A DNA stretch of 64,000 nucleotides. It comes from Misgurnus anguillicaudatus (lineage: Eukaryota > Chordata > Actinopteri > Cypriniformes > Cobitidae). A program made the translations under genes and the position numbers. Of this stretch, positions 1-11,886 are shown piece after piece. Position 1 is the stretch's first letter. Each line of letters begins with the position of its first letter. The notes beneath the pieces are model-generated. The model was not told the DNA's origin. It made no database searches and was given only the letters and a program-made list of their open reading frames with translations. The stretch covers positions 36,925,001-36,989,000 of the forward strand of contig NC_073353.2 of NCBI RefSeq assembly GCF_027580225.2, in the 5' to 3' direction.

Positions 1-382
1 CATTATTTTAAATCAAAAGAGATGTAGGAGCATTATTTAAACTTTATTGGCAAGGAAAGACTCTTATACTTGGGAGCTGACTTGTATTGATGTGCTCTGG
101 GAGGTTTTAGTACATACAGCATCATCTTCAAATAATGATTATTTTACATCAAGTGACCTGGAAATGCGAATAAACTCTTTCCATGGCTATTTTCCGAAAT
201 ACACCTGTTCCGAATTGTCTAAAAAACACATCATGAGTGTAAAACCTTTTTGAAATATATGGGAGTTGTTGCGAAATTGACGTGTTTCCATTGGCCGTAT
301 TTTCAATTCGCAATGTCAATTTGCATAATTTGAAGGGTAATGGAAATCTAGCTACTATCTGTACGTGCATTGTGCTTTTCCC
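1..382. other. unannotated AT-rich sequence
   Basis: No gene or clear repeat seen. Open frames here are short and lack splice or homology support. Confidence 0.5.
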
Positions 383-383
383 C

Positions 384-818
384 ATAGATATATATAATAA
401 AGGCTAAATATCTCGCCCGCGCTGCTGGCCAATGGAGGTCGACGTCCGTACTTGGCGGCCATCTTGTTTCAGTCAGTTTTCACTCGTAGCATTGTGTTCT
501 GGTGGTGCATGGTCTTTTAAATAACAATACTGTTTGGTTTGTTATAAACACCAGAGATGTACCTATGACACTATGCTTATGAATAATGTTCATGAAACAT
601 GTTTAAGCCTCCAGAATTATAGCCACGTTAATAATGTTTGTAAGAAACCAAACCATTTGAAAATCAGTAGAAAATTGAGCAAAGTATGGTATTTAAAATT
701 CCATTCACCGTTGGAGCAGGGTGCTGTGAGTGAGCGAGCTCACTGAGACAGGATGGCCGCCGGTGATGATGTTAGAGACTCTGCCGTAAGACATCTAGCC
801 TTTATTATACATATCTAT
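384..818. mobile_element. foldback MITE with TA-rich inverted ends
   Basis: The left end atagatatatataataaagg and the right end, read inverted (atagatatgtataataaagg), are near-perfect inverted repeats that extend into ggctaaatat / ggctagatgt. A TA dinucleotide flanks both ends, as for Tc1/mariner-type insertions. No transposase frame is present. Confidence 0.65.
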
Positions 819-819
819 G

Positions 820-2748
820 CTTCACGTAACCATAAGTTACCATAAGTTACAGACGGCAGCTTTAAATTGACAACCCTAGCGTGTGTACACTTCAGTAGTA
901 ATCTTCCTTAATCTAAAATATACAATTGGTTAAAAAGTAGCTTTTTATAAATGCATTATCTGTAAAGTACTACAATTATCCATTGATTATAAACGACTGA
1001 AAAAGTCGTGGAATATTTTTGGTCAAAAGATACAAGACTACATGCTTTGAGCTACAATCTACAAGAGGATAAATCCATCATCTGTCACCGTCTGTCACCT
1101 CTGGCGCCTTGAGGCTTGATTGTCCCCATGCAAATGTGAAAAGAAGTCCCGTGTTATCCAACAAACAGAGGAAGGCTGAGAGTGAAATCAAGATCATTGT
1201 CTCCCAACCCTTCTGTTTGTTTTTTCTTCTTACTGAGATAATGTATCTTGGCAAAGCGCGATTACTTTTCTGTTCCGTCCAACGAAGATAATAGATGGAA
1301 AAGATCCACCTGGTGTAGTTTATCTGCGCTTATCGCATCTACGTTGGCAATCGTTCCTAAACTGAAATCAGTATGCAAACAAATCTCCAGAATATTACAC
1401 CAGCAAAGAAATGAACGATATTTTGCCCCATTCGAGACCAAGGATGAAACGTTTGTGTTCTCAGTCCAGAGAGCCACATGTTGCGATATGAAGGAGCCGT
1501 CTATAGTTGTTCGACTAATTGCGCGATAAAAGGGATGTGAACGCTTTGAAGTCTAAAACGCAGTTGTCAGTGTCTTTGAAGGCAAGAGTAATTGTCATGT
1601 TGAGTGGCCCACAAATCAAATGCCCGACACGTGTTGCTCTCTGTGTCTGCTTACCCTATTCCTTCATCTGGCTTTTGGAAAGACCCTGCCCAGCCGCGGA
1701 TGAAGTGGGATTCGATCCGTCACATCTGGATTTTGTAGGTTTTCCTGGAAAAAAACTTCATCTGTCCTCCTTAGTGATTAGCTGGAGGTGACGAACAACT
1801 CTTCGTGTCTGGCCAAAAACGCACCACCATCTCCGATGTTATGGGAACACAATCCTCTACTTTTATTTCCTAGCAGCAAATATGAAGTTAATGGTATAAG
1901 CTACACAAATCTTTGGTCTTGTTTAAAGTTTACAACCAAATAACTTGAATACAGCAGTGTTTGGGTTCTCTTCCGTGTAGATAACAATTTGAATGAAAAT
2001 CTGATCCTCATGCAAATTAGATTTGGTGACCATAATGTTTGCACTAGCTCACCTTTAACAACCGCAAACCATTATTCAAGGACATTTACAATCCATAAGT
2101 CAGTAGAGATGAGGTTAGTGTTAAAGCACAACATTAGCCCGCTGTTAGTGGTGTGAAACGCAAGCCTAATGCACCAGTCTAGTCTAATCCCTGCGGTTTG
2201 GACATGAAATGTTATGCTAACTTGCCCTGGAGCTTTGCGATAAAAGCTGACATTTCCGTTACATGACTCTGCGCAATCTATCGGTACTGTTGTTTTTCTC
2301 ACTTATTTGATTGGAGTCTTGGTCCCTTTGGTCAGAGATCCCCCTTGATGTTGGGGGTCTTGGTAAATGACTTCCTTGTTCCTGAGAAGTCTCTTTGACT
2401 TCTGTTGAAAACCAGGTGCCTCGCCTCTGGGCAGAGTTTAAATGCAGCAAGTCTTCACCCAAAATAAACCTGTATCCTGTAGTGATCTGTTCCTCTGGGC
2501 TTCTCTTATCATGATTTATCAGTGAAGACAATTGAATTAGCAAGCAGATGAACAATTTGTGTGCACGTGTTACAGATCACTGATGTATTCACTTTATGTG
2601 TGGCATGTAAATAAAGGAATGTTTTCTATGCGAACACCTCCTGCATCCTTAAAAAGGTGCAAAAGTACTAACATTTTTGGTTCAGTCGAAGAAACTTTTC
2701 TTTCCTATCTTTTTATAGTCATAAGATGCTATTTTATGACAAAGAACC
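820..2748. other. intergenic sequence without recognised gene
   Basis: Mostly unique-looking sequence downstream of igfbp5. Short open frames (for example around 1250-1530 on both strands) overlap each other and match nothing I recognise. No igfbp2 exon was found here. Confidence 0.5.
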
Positions 2749-2752
2749 TTAA

Positions 2753-4103
2753 AGGGAAAGTTCACCAAAACCATGTTCTCATCCTCATGTTGTTGTAAAA
2801 CTGTATGAATTCCACAAAAAAATATATTTTGATGAATGATGGTAGGCACTAGTGATGCTCGGGTCAGTTTTTTTCTGTTTTTTTAATGAAATTATTTGTC
2901 CCAGCCTGCCTTGCATCACTGTATCTATTTTTACAAACTTGCCCGCACCCGCGACCATTAAATAGACATACATGTAATGTAAGTGAAAACAGGGTTTATT
3001 TCAGCCTAAAAGTGCTTGGATACCATCGCCATGTAAACTGGCAACAACATACGCTTATGAACCATAGAAACCAGCATGGTCATATTAATAACAAGATAGG
3101 ATAATGATAAACATTTACAAAGCATTGTAATTACCCGCAGGGCTCGTGGGCTATGAGACGACCCGCGCATCACTAGTAAGCACACAGCTGATTGTAACCT
3201 TTGATTTCCATAGTAGAATAAACAAATATGATGAAATTCAATGGGTACAGTCAACTGTGTGCTTTAGGGTGTTCCTTATTGGCCCATATTTTTTTAAAAG
3301 TTCAACTCTCGCCTCCTAATTGTGTTAGGATATCAATAAAAACACTGTGCAAAATGTTTAATTGTTTCTGCAAATCTAGAGGTTGCTCAAAGCCTTTGAA
3401 TATTATTTCCAAAATCACCTATTTTTTGGAAAACTGTACCATTTAAAAACGCACAACACACATAAAACTTTGTTCCAGTTATTTCAGTCTCTTTTGATCC
3501 GAGTAACCATTAAGCGGACTTGGTTTGTGTTGCTTCAGCCATTGTCTCAGTGTATATTGTCTATTGTGCTTCATTCACATTGAAGCTTTCTTGCTTTAAA
3601 CAACATATCACAACTAAAACATGAGTTTTTATTGAATGGAGCATGGTCAAATAAATTCATTGCTGCCATAAGTATATTATTAAACAATTATACATGCTAG
3701 CACAAAGTATCACATAATACGCGAATGTGTTCAACTTTAAAGGTCTTGAGCAACTTTTAAATATGAATTAATATTGAAAAAAATTTTTATTTTTTTATTC
3801 AAACATATTTGTGGGGTAAGAGCATGAACTTTTAAAGGTAGAAAAATAAGGACCACCCTAGTGTGCTTACATTAATTTATTAAAATATCTTCTTCATCAT
3901 TTATCACAATACTTTCATATTTGTTTTTTACTATGGAAGTCAATAGTTACAATCAGCTGTGTGCTTGATGATTCAATCAGATGGTTCATTTTTCAAAATA
4001 TCTTCTTTTGTGTTTATTAGCAAAAATAAATTGGTACAGGTTTGGAACAACATGATGATTAGAAAATTATCACATAATTTTTATTTTTGGGTGAACGATC
4101 CCT
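2753..4103. mobile_element. TTAA-flanked foldback (AGGGATAGTTCACC family) with hAT insertion
   Basis: The left end is AGGGAAAGTTCACC after TTAA (2749-2752), and the right end GGGTGAACGATCCCT is before TTAA (4104-4107). The arms contain the usual teleost text (CTCATGTTGTT..., ...GAACAACATGA). The family resembles the abundant Angel-type inverted-repeat elements of teleosts (from memory). It is interrupted by the element at 2850-3175; the middle (about 3300-3850) is AT-rich. Confidence 0.75.
2850..3175. mobile_element. hAT-type MITE, 326 bp, 8-bp duplication
   Basis: Ends are TAGTGATGCTCGGGTC and GACCCGCGCATCACTA, a 16-bp inverted repeat with one mismatch. The flanks GTAGGCAC (2842-2849) and GTAAGCAC (3176-3183) are an 8-bp target duplication with one mismatch. 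It lies inside the foldback at 2753-4103, so it is the younger insertion. Non-autonomous; no coding region. Confidence 0.8.
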
Positions 4104-4379
4104 TTAATGGTTCCTTATGGGACCCTACATCCAAAAATGGTTCATCTGTGGCAGTGTGCGGCACCTTCATCCTTCAGTTGGTAATCCAGATAACAAATTT
4201 AAATGGAACAATTTTTGAGGATTTAAAACAGTAATGTGAAGGTAGTATTTTTTTATGAATTAGTGAGTAAAAATGATTATTTTAGATTATTTTGGATGGA
4301 TGAACTGTGAGTGGAGTTTGCTCTATGTTGTTTCTTTGTAGACCTTTAACATGTTCGAGTTATCTATCTTGACACAAAC

Positions 4380-4625
4380 AACACTCTTAAAAATAAAAAT
4401 GCTTAATGTGTTCTTCACAGAGATAACATACACTGACCGAAAAAAATGTCAAAAATTGTCCCAAGCTGTCACTGGGGCAGTACCCTTTTATGAGGTCCTA
4501 ATATGTACCACTTATTGGTGAAACCTCTAAGGTACTAATATGAACTCTTTAGGTGCAAAAGTGTATTTTTAAAAGGGTACTGCCCCAGAACCATTTTTGG
4601 ACCATTTTTCTGACAGTGTAGCAGA
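4380..4625. mobile_element. foldback repeat with GTCACTGGGGCAGTACCC arms
   Basis: GTCACTGGGGCAGTACCCTT (about 4469) and its inverse AAAAGGGTACTGCCCC (about 4571) form the arms; the ends read cactgaccgaaaaa and tttttctgacagtgta. Relatives are seen at 42625-42835 and 59370-59480. Confidence 0.6.
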
Positions 4626-4996
4626 AAGCATTTTTTTTTTTTTTTTGGTTCCTCAAAGAACTTAAGAACCAGTTCTTTCATACCTCTTAATAATATATAG
4701 AACCCTTTTTGGAACAGATTATTTGGATGGTAGAGGTTCTTTACGGAACCAAAAAAATTAGCCAAAGATGGTTCAACTACACTTTGACTTTTATTTTTGA
4801 CCCATGTTGGTTGGATATTGGACAGAGCGCATCACTGGGTTTAAATTGACCTAATACTGGGTTGTTTTAACCGAACTGCTGGGTTATTATAACCCATGGT
4901 TGCATAACAACAACCAAACATTGGTTCATTTTTAACCCAGCATGTGTTTGTCCAATATTTACCCAACATGGGTCAAAAATAACCCATCAATTGATG
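4626..4996. repeat. two small foldback repeats (AAGAACC type and TGACCCATG type)
   Basis: 4640-4790 has inverted ggttcc/ggaacc arms around an AT-rich core. 4797-4996 begins tttgacccatgttggttgga and ends with its inverse (caacatgggtcaaaaataac), with an AACCCAGCA-rich centre. Relatives of the latter lie at 45003-45200 and 57686-57775. Confidence 0.6.
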
Positions 4997-5239
4997 GATG
5001 GCATCTTGAAGCACCTTTTTATATTTTTAGTGTATAGGTCAGTAAGAGATTGTGTAATGTTTTGTTTTGAATGTTTTTTTTGACAAATGTGTGTACTTCC
5101 ATGTACTGCATTGCATTCAAAAGGAGTGAGTCGCAATTATGTTCTGTGGTGACAATATAAGGTCCCAAATGTTATCGATAAAGCTTACCTTTAATCCTCA
5201 TGTATGCCCACTTATAAGCAATGCATTTTGAATGGTATC

Positions 5240-5505
5240 AGTATGTCCACAAAACCAGTTGCATGGGTATATTTGCAGCAATAGCCAACAATACATTGTA
5301 TGGGTCAAAATGATAGATTTGTTATGCATACGTTAATTAAGAGATCATGTGCCATAAAGATTTTTTTTTTAATTTTCTAACGTAATTAATCATTAGTGAT
5401 ATGTGTTGCTAAAGATTCAAAAATATGTATCTCGGCCAAATCATACAAGTAAGCTTATTTATTCATAAATTTCAAACATTGTTTTGTGGTCCAGGGTTAT
5501 GAATA
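5240..5505 (+). repeat. dispersed fish repeat (CAATAGCCAACAATACATTG)
   Basis: Shares with 11060-11315 the blocks gcaatagccaacaatacatt, gtatgggtcaaaat, gatcatgtgccataaa and atctcggccaaat. It ends near a ggtccagggtt-like sequence. Superfamily not determined. Confidence 0.6.
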
Positions 5506-6540
5506 ATGATTTTAATAGTAACTGTTTATGTTGTTTTATCATGATGTAGTTTTGTGTTGTGAAATGTGACAGTGTGGGTTTGCTTTATATCTGCATGCAG
5601 AATGTGTTGGATATTAATTTACTGGCATGATAACAAAAATATCTTCAAATTGTTCTCATAAACAAGAACAAATATCTGTCATTACAAATAAATGTATTGC
5701 ACAAGTTTAAATGAATACATAACTTTATTTAAATAAATGCTTTGTCATAACAAAAAACAGACAAAGGTTAAAAGAGTACATAAATTACAAGTTGAATAAA
5801 TATTACACAGTGATATTCACTTTTTCATAATTTGAGCTTTTTTTTCTTTTTTTTCTTTTTATTGGGTTTTATCAAGAGTTCCAAATGCTGAACATTTTAG
5901 AGTCCTCCAGCCACTATTGAGTCTTTTCACATGCCGGTTTATGCCACATTTAGATGGTCAATCATCAAGTCTTATCTCATCCATAAAAAACATTAAGCAA
6001 GAAGAAAAAAAACTGTTATGCATTCAGAGAAGAAAGATAAACTGTCATTAACTACTGTAGTGTAGGCTATGAATGCTGTCTACCCAAGTCATGTACGAAA
6101 ATCGGAATCTGATGAAAGCAGATTGCACACAAGCAACAGGTTGCAAGTCGTATACATCTTATTACAAATCAGGACGGATTCAAATCACAGTTTTCGTTCA
6201 CATTCTCGCATCTGACACCCACGACCTGGGGAAACGTTTTCAGCCATAGCGCATCGTCTTGAAACGTTCAGTGCTTGACAAAAGCACTTCAATATGGACT
6301 CCTGACACCTTATAAACCATTTCAGCCGTCGAGTGGCCTGTGTCATGGATAAGTTACCGTGGGTTCCCCTGTTTGCCGTGCGACCCTGCTCATCAGATTC
6401 CGACAACTCCGGTTGTCCGTCTAAGCAATCTACTGTGATGTGTAACGATGTGTTGTGATAGTGAAGCCCTGCACGAGATCACCGCTTAAGGCCTTCACCT
6501 TCTCTCCTGCTCCCCGGATATCACTGAGACTTAAAGTGTA
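5506..6540. other. unannotated intergenic sequence
   Basis: AT-rich to about 6060, then more GC-balanced (6060-6530). No gene recognised; the open frame at 6185-6406 has no visible domain or splice support. Confidence 0.45.
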
Positions 6541-6544
6541 TTAA

Positions 6545-6803
6545 AGGAGTAGTGCACCCTTAAATAAAAACTCACTATCATGTCGTTCCAAACTCATGTG
6601 ACTACAAAAATGTTCATGCATTCACTACCAAGGGGGACGGAGGTTTTAAGGTTAAAAATTGGCACAAAAGTGATCTTTATTTGGAAACAAATAATTCAGA
6701 GTCTTACTGACCACTTTTACAGTGCTCGTATGTTTTGGTAAGAATGGTTTGAAACGACATAAGTTGTTGAGTACAAAATTTTCATTTTTGGGTGACTGTT
6801 CCT
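6545..6803. mobile_element. diverged TTAA-flanked foldback of the GTTCACC family
   Basis: TTAA (6541-6544) then AGGAGTAGTGCACCC; the right end TTTTTGGGTGACTGTTCCT is followed by TTAA (6804-6807). 259 bp, a small and old copy. Confidence 0.65.
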
Positions 6804-6807
6804 TTAA

Positions 6808-9171
6808 GAGTATATGGAGAATAGACTGTGACTGGTTTTACTGGTTTACCCACTAAATGATGATGTGGGTTCAGGCTTGGGCTGCGAAGCCCCTGTCAAA
6901 GGTACTCGGGCAGGCCCGCTCCTGCTTTTATACCCGAACTGAGATTCACTTTCCTTAAAGAGACGGCACTAAACGTGTGGCAGTAAACAAATTAAGTGCA
7001 AGCTGCTTGTTTAAATGGGGAGGGGGCGTTCAACGTGGATCAGGACCGGGATAATGCTGTCTACTGATTTTGCCCTCTGGTGCCGGACACCCGTAAGGCT
7101 ATATGTGCAATAACAGAGGCGACTTGGCCTCTTCGACGTACTCTACGCACCTGCAAAACCCTGACCTCTCTTTCTTGCTACCTTCGAATCGAGAGCCGAT
7201 CGTCATTCACTATTCATTTCATCACATGCCACGGATACATGCTTTATTATTATGCAAAAAAACGATGGGCAGGCCCACACAAAATCTGCACATGGATCTG
7301 TATATCATTTAAACATGGTTAAATATATTTTAGACCAAGTCTGCAGGTTACGTTTGGGCCTGGTTCTGGGTGATACGAATGGTATTGACTATTTTATGGC
7401 CCCCTCCCAGCTGTTTAAACGACGATCGTTCGGGCCCTGAAATCAAATCCGGACTGACCCGTCGTGGCAGGCAATGGCTTCGCTCGTTCATCAAGAGCTA
7501 ACCGGTAAGTTTCCCTGCTTTGATTGAAATAAGTCACTGAAAATACTCTCGTGAGATAAATGACACACGTTTGCAGTCTTTGTCGAAGCAAACGTCAGCT
7601 TATTCTTAAAGAGAAATAACATGAAATGAGCTAGCACTTGCTGGAACGTGACCAAAGTCTCCCCCTATCTTAGCCTAACCCCAGGGAGTGATATTCGATA
7701 GCTGCTTAACATACAATGCAATTTTTTTTAATCTGCTTCTATATTTGAACGCAATTGAGGTCCTTCGTCAATACAGAAAGGTTCGCCCTGTGTTTGTCCC
7801 CTTGGCTATTGTGTAACATTCACGTCACCATTCAAATGTATTTGCATGCAGAAAAGGCACTGAGACTCGTGCGCAGAAACTCCCGTAAAATGATGCGGTA
7901 TATGTATAACTTCTGGCTGCACCGTGCCTCTTACGTAATAGCATCGATGAGATATGACAAATAACAACTGAAATGTCCAGTCATTGTGCCCGAATAACCA
8001 AAACAGCTATTACTGATTGGTGAACAGTCAGAGTGGGCGGAGCTTAAAAAGTGGTCAGACCTGCATTCAAATGACCGAGTTCTGGAACTATGCAAATTGA
8101 CGATATGCTAAAATACACAACTCCTCTCCTAGCTAGGCACCCGGTTGTTGTGGTTGTTTAGGATAACATGGTAAACAAAACAAAAGAACGAAAATAAAAC
8201 ACATTCAAGATCCTAAAAGTAATATTACACCATCTCAGTGAAACCACAAAGTCTATGGCTCAAATATGGACTGTCAATACCTCAAAACGCATAATTAAAA
8301 GTTAAAACATTAGAAAAATAATCATTACAAAGAAAGAAACTCAAACACAAGTTCAAACCTAAATGCTGGAAGTGTTTAGGGGTTACGACATCTGCCCGAA
8401 TATCGAGACAGATACCGTAATGTCTGAAATTGTGAAAAACGTTCCCGAGTGGCCTTTACTTCTTTTTTTCTAGACACCAATGAGATTTCACACTGGTCTC
8501 CTAAATAAAAAGGAGATGTCGGTCAGCTGACCCGTGTAAATGTGCATGGCTGCATCTGTTTACATAGGCACGGTTGGCGTGTTAGGTAAGCTCTACACAG
8601 TCAAAAAGTCACTGAAACAGATTTGTCTAATGGGGTCACTGTGTTCTGGGAGGGACGTGTCACAAAAAGGCATTGTTTATCGCTGTATTTTAGTTCACAC
8701 ACTTGTATGCACATGCTTACACACGCATACACTGAATCTGGTGAAGTTACACATTTCCAAGCAGGTTTCCCATTGAATAAGTGCTTTGACAGGACCAAAA
8801 CAAAACAAAAAAATTTTAAACAGATAGAGATGGCATTAACAACAGATCTCTACCCTATGCGATTTATCTTTTTTGGAAAGCAAACAAAAAATTGTGTTTT
8901 ACTTCCTGCTATCTATTTCATACCTTGACAGCAAAAGAGACCAAGATAGCCCTGTTAATGTTTAACATGCCATATATCTTCTTTTTTTAAAGTGTTTTTT
9001 GTTTTATGTTAACTTTAAACAAAACAGTATGGTGCTGAACACCCAGCTTTTATAAAAATATATAATTGTATGTATATATTTTTAACCATTTTTTGCTGGG
9101 AACCATTTCTCCTCCGATTGGCTGAGTCCAGTGATTTAAAGACGAGCGCTCAGTCAAAACGATTCCCGTGG
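6808..9171. other. igfbp5 3' flank / possible long 3' UTR
   Basis: No repeat bounded with confidence. Apart from the possible exon at 7474-7504, no coding sequence is supported. The part nearest 9171 may be igfbp5 3' UTR if the gene has a long UTR as in mammals. A GC-box-like gggcgg occurs at about 8035. Confidence 0.4.
7474..7504 (+). other. possible first coding exon of an unidentified plus-strand gene
   Basis: ATGGCTTCGCTCGTTCATCA and the next bases encode MASLVHQELT plus one base, followed directly by a perfect gtaagt donor (7505-7510). The start has a strong context (G at -3, G at +4), and an in-frame TGA lies 12 codons upstream (7438-7440). I do not recognise the protein and cannot find the next exon. 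It would run convergent to igfbp5, as igfbp2 does in other vertebrates, but the sequence is not an IGFBP2 start. It may be chance. Confidence 0.2.
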
Positions 9172-9177
9172 TTTATT
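9172..9177 (-). terminator. candidate igfbp5 poly(A) signal AATAAA
   Basis: The plus strand reads tttatt, so the minus strand has AATAAA about 140 nt after the stop codon. Mammalian IGFBP5 has a much longer 3' UTR, so later signals (for example minus-strand AATAAA at 7242-7247) may be used instead. Transcript data would be needed to decide. Confidence 0.3.
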
Positions 9178-9314
9178 TGACCATGTTTTTCATATTTTTA
9201 ATAGTTGCTCCATTATTTCGTTTCGCATCAAAATCTCAAAGTGACTGGCGGGTGGATTGGTAGACAGGAAAAGGAGGTGGGCCCTAGGTCTGGTGATCAG
9301 GGTGGCTTGAATTC

Positions 9315-9449
9315 TCACTCGTTGTTGTTACTGTTCTCCAGATCTTTGCACTGGATGTTGCCGCCGCTGTAGTCGGTGCCGGGCAGCTGCACGCCGTATT
9401 TGTCCACGCACCAGCAGATGCCTCGTTTCCGGCCACGGGATGGTTTGCA
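9315..9449 (-). CDS. igfbp5: IGFBP-5 exon 4: C-terminus with CWCV motif
   Basis: This exon encodes residues 221-264 and a TGA stop (plus-strand TCA at 9315-9317). The acceptor is ctctgcag. It begins CKPSRGRKRG, identical to the mammalian IGFBP-5 basic/nuclear-localisation motif, followed by ICWCVDKYGVQLPG, the thyroglobulin type-1 CWCV signature. Cysteines 221, 232, 234 and 254 complete the six-cysteine domain. The tail KDLENSNNNE is fish-like and differs from the mammalian ending. The rest of the exon (3' UTR) continues to lower coordinates. Confidence 0.97.
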   Translation of the reverse strand, partial: CKPSRGRKRGICWCVDKYGVQLPGTDYSGGNIQCKDLENSNNNE

Positions 9450-9617
9450 CTGCAGAGTGAGGAAAAGAACAGGGTCACATTTCTATTTTCATGAATAAGT
9501 TAACACCCAACTCACTCGGGAACTAATGCTGGGTGGTGTGATGGCATATACTCTGCATTTTCTGTTGCGTGTTTTTTTTACTTAACACTAAGAGAATGGG
9601 CACTTCTCAAGCATTAA

Positions 9618-10469
9618 AGGATTAGTCAATTTTCTTAAAAAAATCCAGATAATTTACTCACCACCATGTCATTCAAAATGTTGATGTCTTTCTTTGTTCA
9701 GTCAAGAAGAAATTATGTTTTTTGAGGAAAACATTTCAGGATTTTTCTCATTTTAATGGACTTTAATGGACACCAACACGTAACAGTTTTTATGCAGTTT
9801 AAAATTGCAGCTTCAAAGGACTCTAAATGATCTCAAACGAGGCATAAGGGTCTTATCTTGCACTTTTAAACCACAACTATCTCCGGTCTTGTGACGCGCC
9901 AGCGCGACCTCACGTAATTGCGTAATGCCGTGGAAAGGTCACGTGTTACATATATGAAATGCACATTTGCGGACCATTTTAAACAATAAACTGACACCAA
10001 GACATTAATTAGGATTATTCGACATACAACAACGTCGGAACGGTCCTCTTTCTCCACACTTGTAAACACTGGGCCGTAGTTTTGCATACGTCCTCCGTGA
10101 CCACTTGACGTGATGATGAATTGCGTGAGGTCGCGCTGGTGCCTCACATGACCGAAGATAGACGAGAAGTTGTGGTTTAAAAGTGCATATTTTTTATTTT
10201 TCTTGTCAAAAATGACCACGTTTCGCTAGATAAGACCCTTATGCCACGTTTGAGATTGTTAGAGTGCTTTGAAACTGCAATTTTAAACTGCATTAAAACT
10301 GTCATGTGTTGGGGTCTATTAAAGGCCATTAAAATGAGAAAAATCCTGAAATGTTTTTCTCAGAAAAACATAATTTCTTCTCGACTGAACAAAGAAAGAC
10401 ATCAACATTTTGGATGACATGGTGGTGAGTAAATTATCTGGACTTTTTTTAAGAAAATAGACCAATCCT
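9618..10469. mobile_element. TTAA-flanked long foldback (AGGATTAGTC family) in igfbp5 intron 3
   Basis: The 852-bp element is flanked by TTAA at 9614-9617 and 10470-10473. Its two arms, each about 280-300 bp, are inverse copies (for example CAAAATGTTGATGTCTTTC on the left and GAAAGACATCAACATTTTGG on the right). Ends AGGATTAGTC / GACCAATCCT. A full relative is at 43179-44073. The TTAA target suggests piggyBac-type mobilisation. No transposase. Confidence 0.85.
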
Positions 10470-11059
10470 TTAATATTATCTATTTTGCAATACAGCTCCT
10501 CCAATCGTGGTTGCATCTAAAAGACTGATACCACACTAAAACATGATACGTAATGAAAATAGCATAAATATAATGGTGCATAAATAGTTTTGTTGTCGTT
10601 AAGTTCAAATGCAAAACGAAGAAAAAACATTTGAGATTCTGCAATATTTCTGGGTTGTTTACAAAATGTATGCAAATTGTGACCGTGTTAGATCCTTTGT
10701 ACAAAAGGTCAGATTTTCTTTCTTTCATTGAAGCATACAAGATGTTCTTTGGGACGTGCTCAAATCATGCTGGGATAACATGGATCAGCGAGTTTTGCAA
10801 AACTTCCCATGCCAGCTCAAATGCATGCTGTTACTATAGCAAAAGGGGACAAACCAAAAACTGAGTTTGTTAAAAAAAACTGAAATAATTTTGTTACAAT
10901 GCAATGCAACAAAAATGTTGCATCAAAAAAAAAAAAAAAAACTTTTAGTAGTGGTCTCAGACTTTAAGAACCTGTTGTACTTGTATTACTGTTTATTTAT
11001 TAACTTCTTGTTATATAACGTGAAGCTGTTTTTGACCTGATGCCATATTTTTGACCCTG

Positions 11060-11315
11060 ATCTTATGTAGCATGAGTATATTTGTAGCAATAGCCAACAA
11101 TACATTGTATGGGTCAAAATTATCAATTTTTCTTTTATGCCTAAAATCATTAGGATAATATGTAAAGATCATGTGCCATAAATTTTTTTTGTAAATTTCC
11201 TTCCGTAAATATATCAAAACCTATTTTTGTAAGTGGATTAAGGTGCTTAATTTGGACAACTTTAAAGCCAATTTTCTCAATGTTTTGATTTTTTGCACCC
11301 TCAGATCTCGGCCAA
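11060..11315 (+). repeat. dispersed fish repeat, second copy (CAATAGCCAACAATACATTG)
   Basis: Related to 5240-5505. It abuts the truncated foldback at 11316 after the shared block atctcggccaaat, so its right part is missing at the junction. Confidence 0.55.
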
Positions 11316-11540
11316 ATTATGCCTCGTTTGGGATTGTTTATAGAAAAAAACTGTTACGTGTTGAGTTAAGTGTTAATTGTTGGTGTCTATTAAAGTCCAT
11401 TAAAATGAGAAAAATCCTGCATGTTTTCCTCAAAAAACATAATTTCTTCTCGACTGAACAAAGAAAGACATCAACATTTTGGATGACATGGTGGTAAGTA
11501 AATGATCTGGATTTTTCTTTTAAGAAAATTGAATATTCCT
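11316..11540. mobile_element. half copy of the AGGATTAGTC foldback
   Basis: Matches the right arm of the element at 9618-10469 (aatcctgc...aaacataatttcttctcg, then aagacatcaacattttggat) and ends AATATTCCT before TTAA (11541-11544). The left arm is absent. Confidence 0.75.
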
Positions 11541-11678
11541 TTAAGTTAAATAATGAAATTCACTGGCCTACCTCATTGTTTTTTAATATATAAACCATGT
11601 TTTTATAGTTATCTAGCACAGAAAACTATATTATGATGTATACCATTAAAGTATTAAGTATATTATTTTTAATCCTAC

Positions 11679-11798
11679 CTGCTTACGCTTGAAGAAACCT
11701 TTTCTGTCACAGTTGGGAAGGTACAGGGAAAGAGCCATGACGCGAGATGTGTCTTTCATGCCCTGAATGATTCCATCCAGCTTCCTCCTGCAGGGACC
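11679..11798 (-). CDS. igfbp5: IGFBP-5 exon 3: start of thyroglobulin type-1 domain
   Basis: Exactly 120 nt encode residues 181-220, from GPCRRKLDGI to RKGFFKRKQ. The acceptor is tttgacag and the donor gtagg. It carries Cys183 and Cys210 of the C-terminal domain, the LYLPNCD motif shared by IGFBPs, and the first part of the basic stretch (RKGFFKRKQ) that in IGFBP-5 binds heparin, ALS/matrix partners and importin. The 88-bp intron to exon 2 is unusually short for this gene (the human one is hundreds of bases or more). Confidence 0.95.
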
Positions 11799-11886
11799 CT
11801 GTCAAACAAACGCACGAGACGTTACATCATCATCTCACCGGTTACCCATCCCTACTGTTTAACAGCCACTGTAATGCATAACTTAC

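Noticed and set aside
1..9171. Search for igfbp2, the usual tail-to-tail neighbour
   Set aside because: No CWC-type thyroglobulin exon or IGFBP2-like C-terminus was seen on either strand; it may lie outside the window or be lost from this locus.
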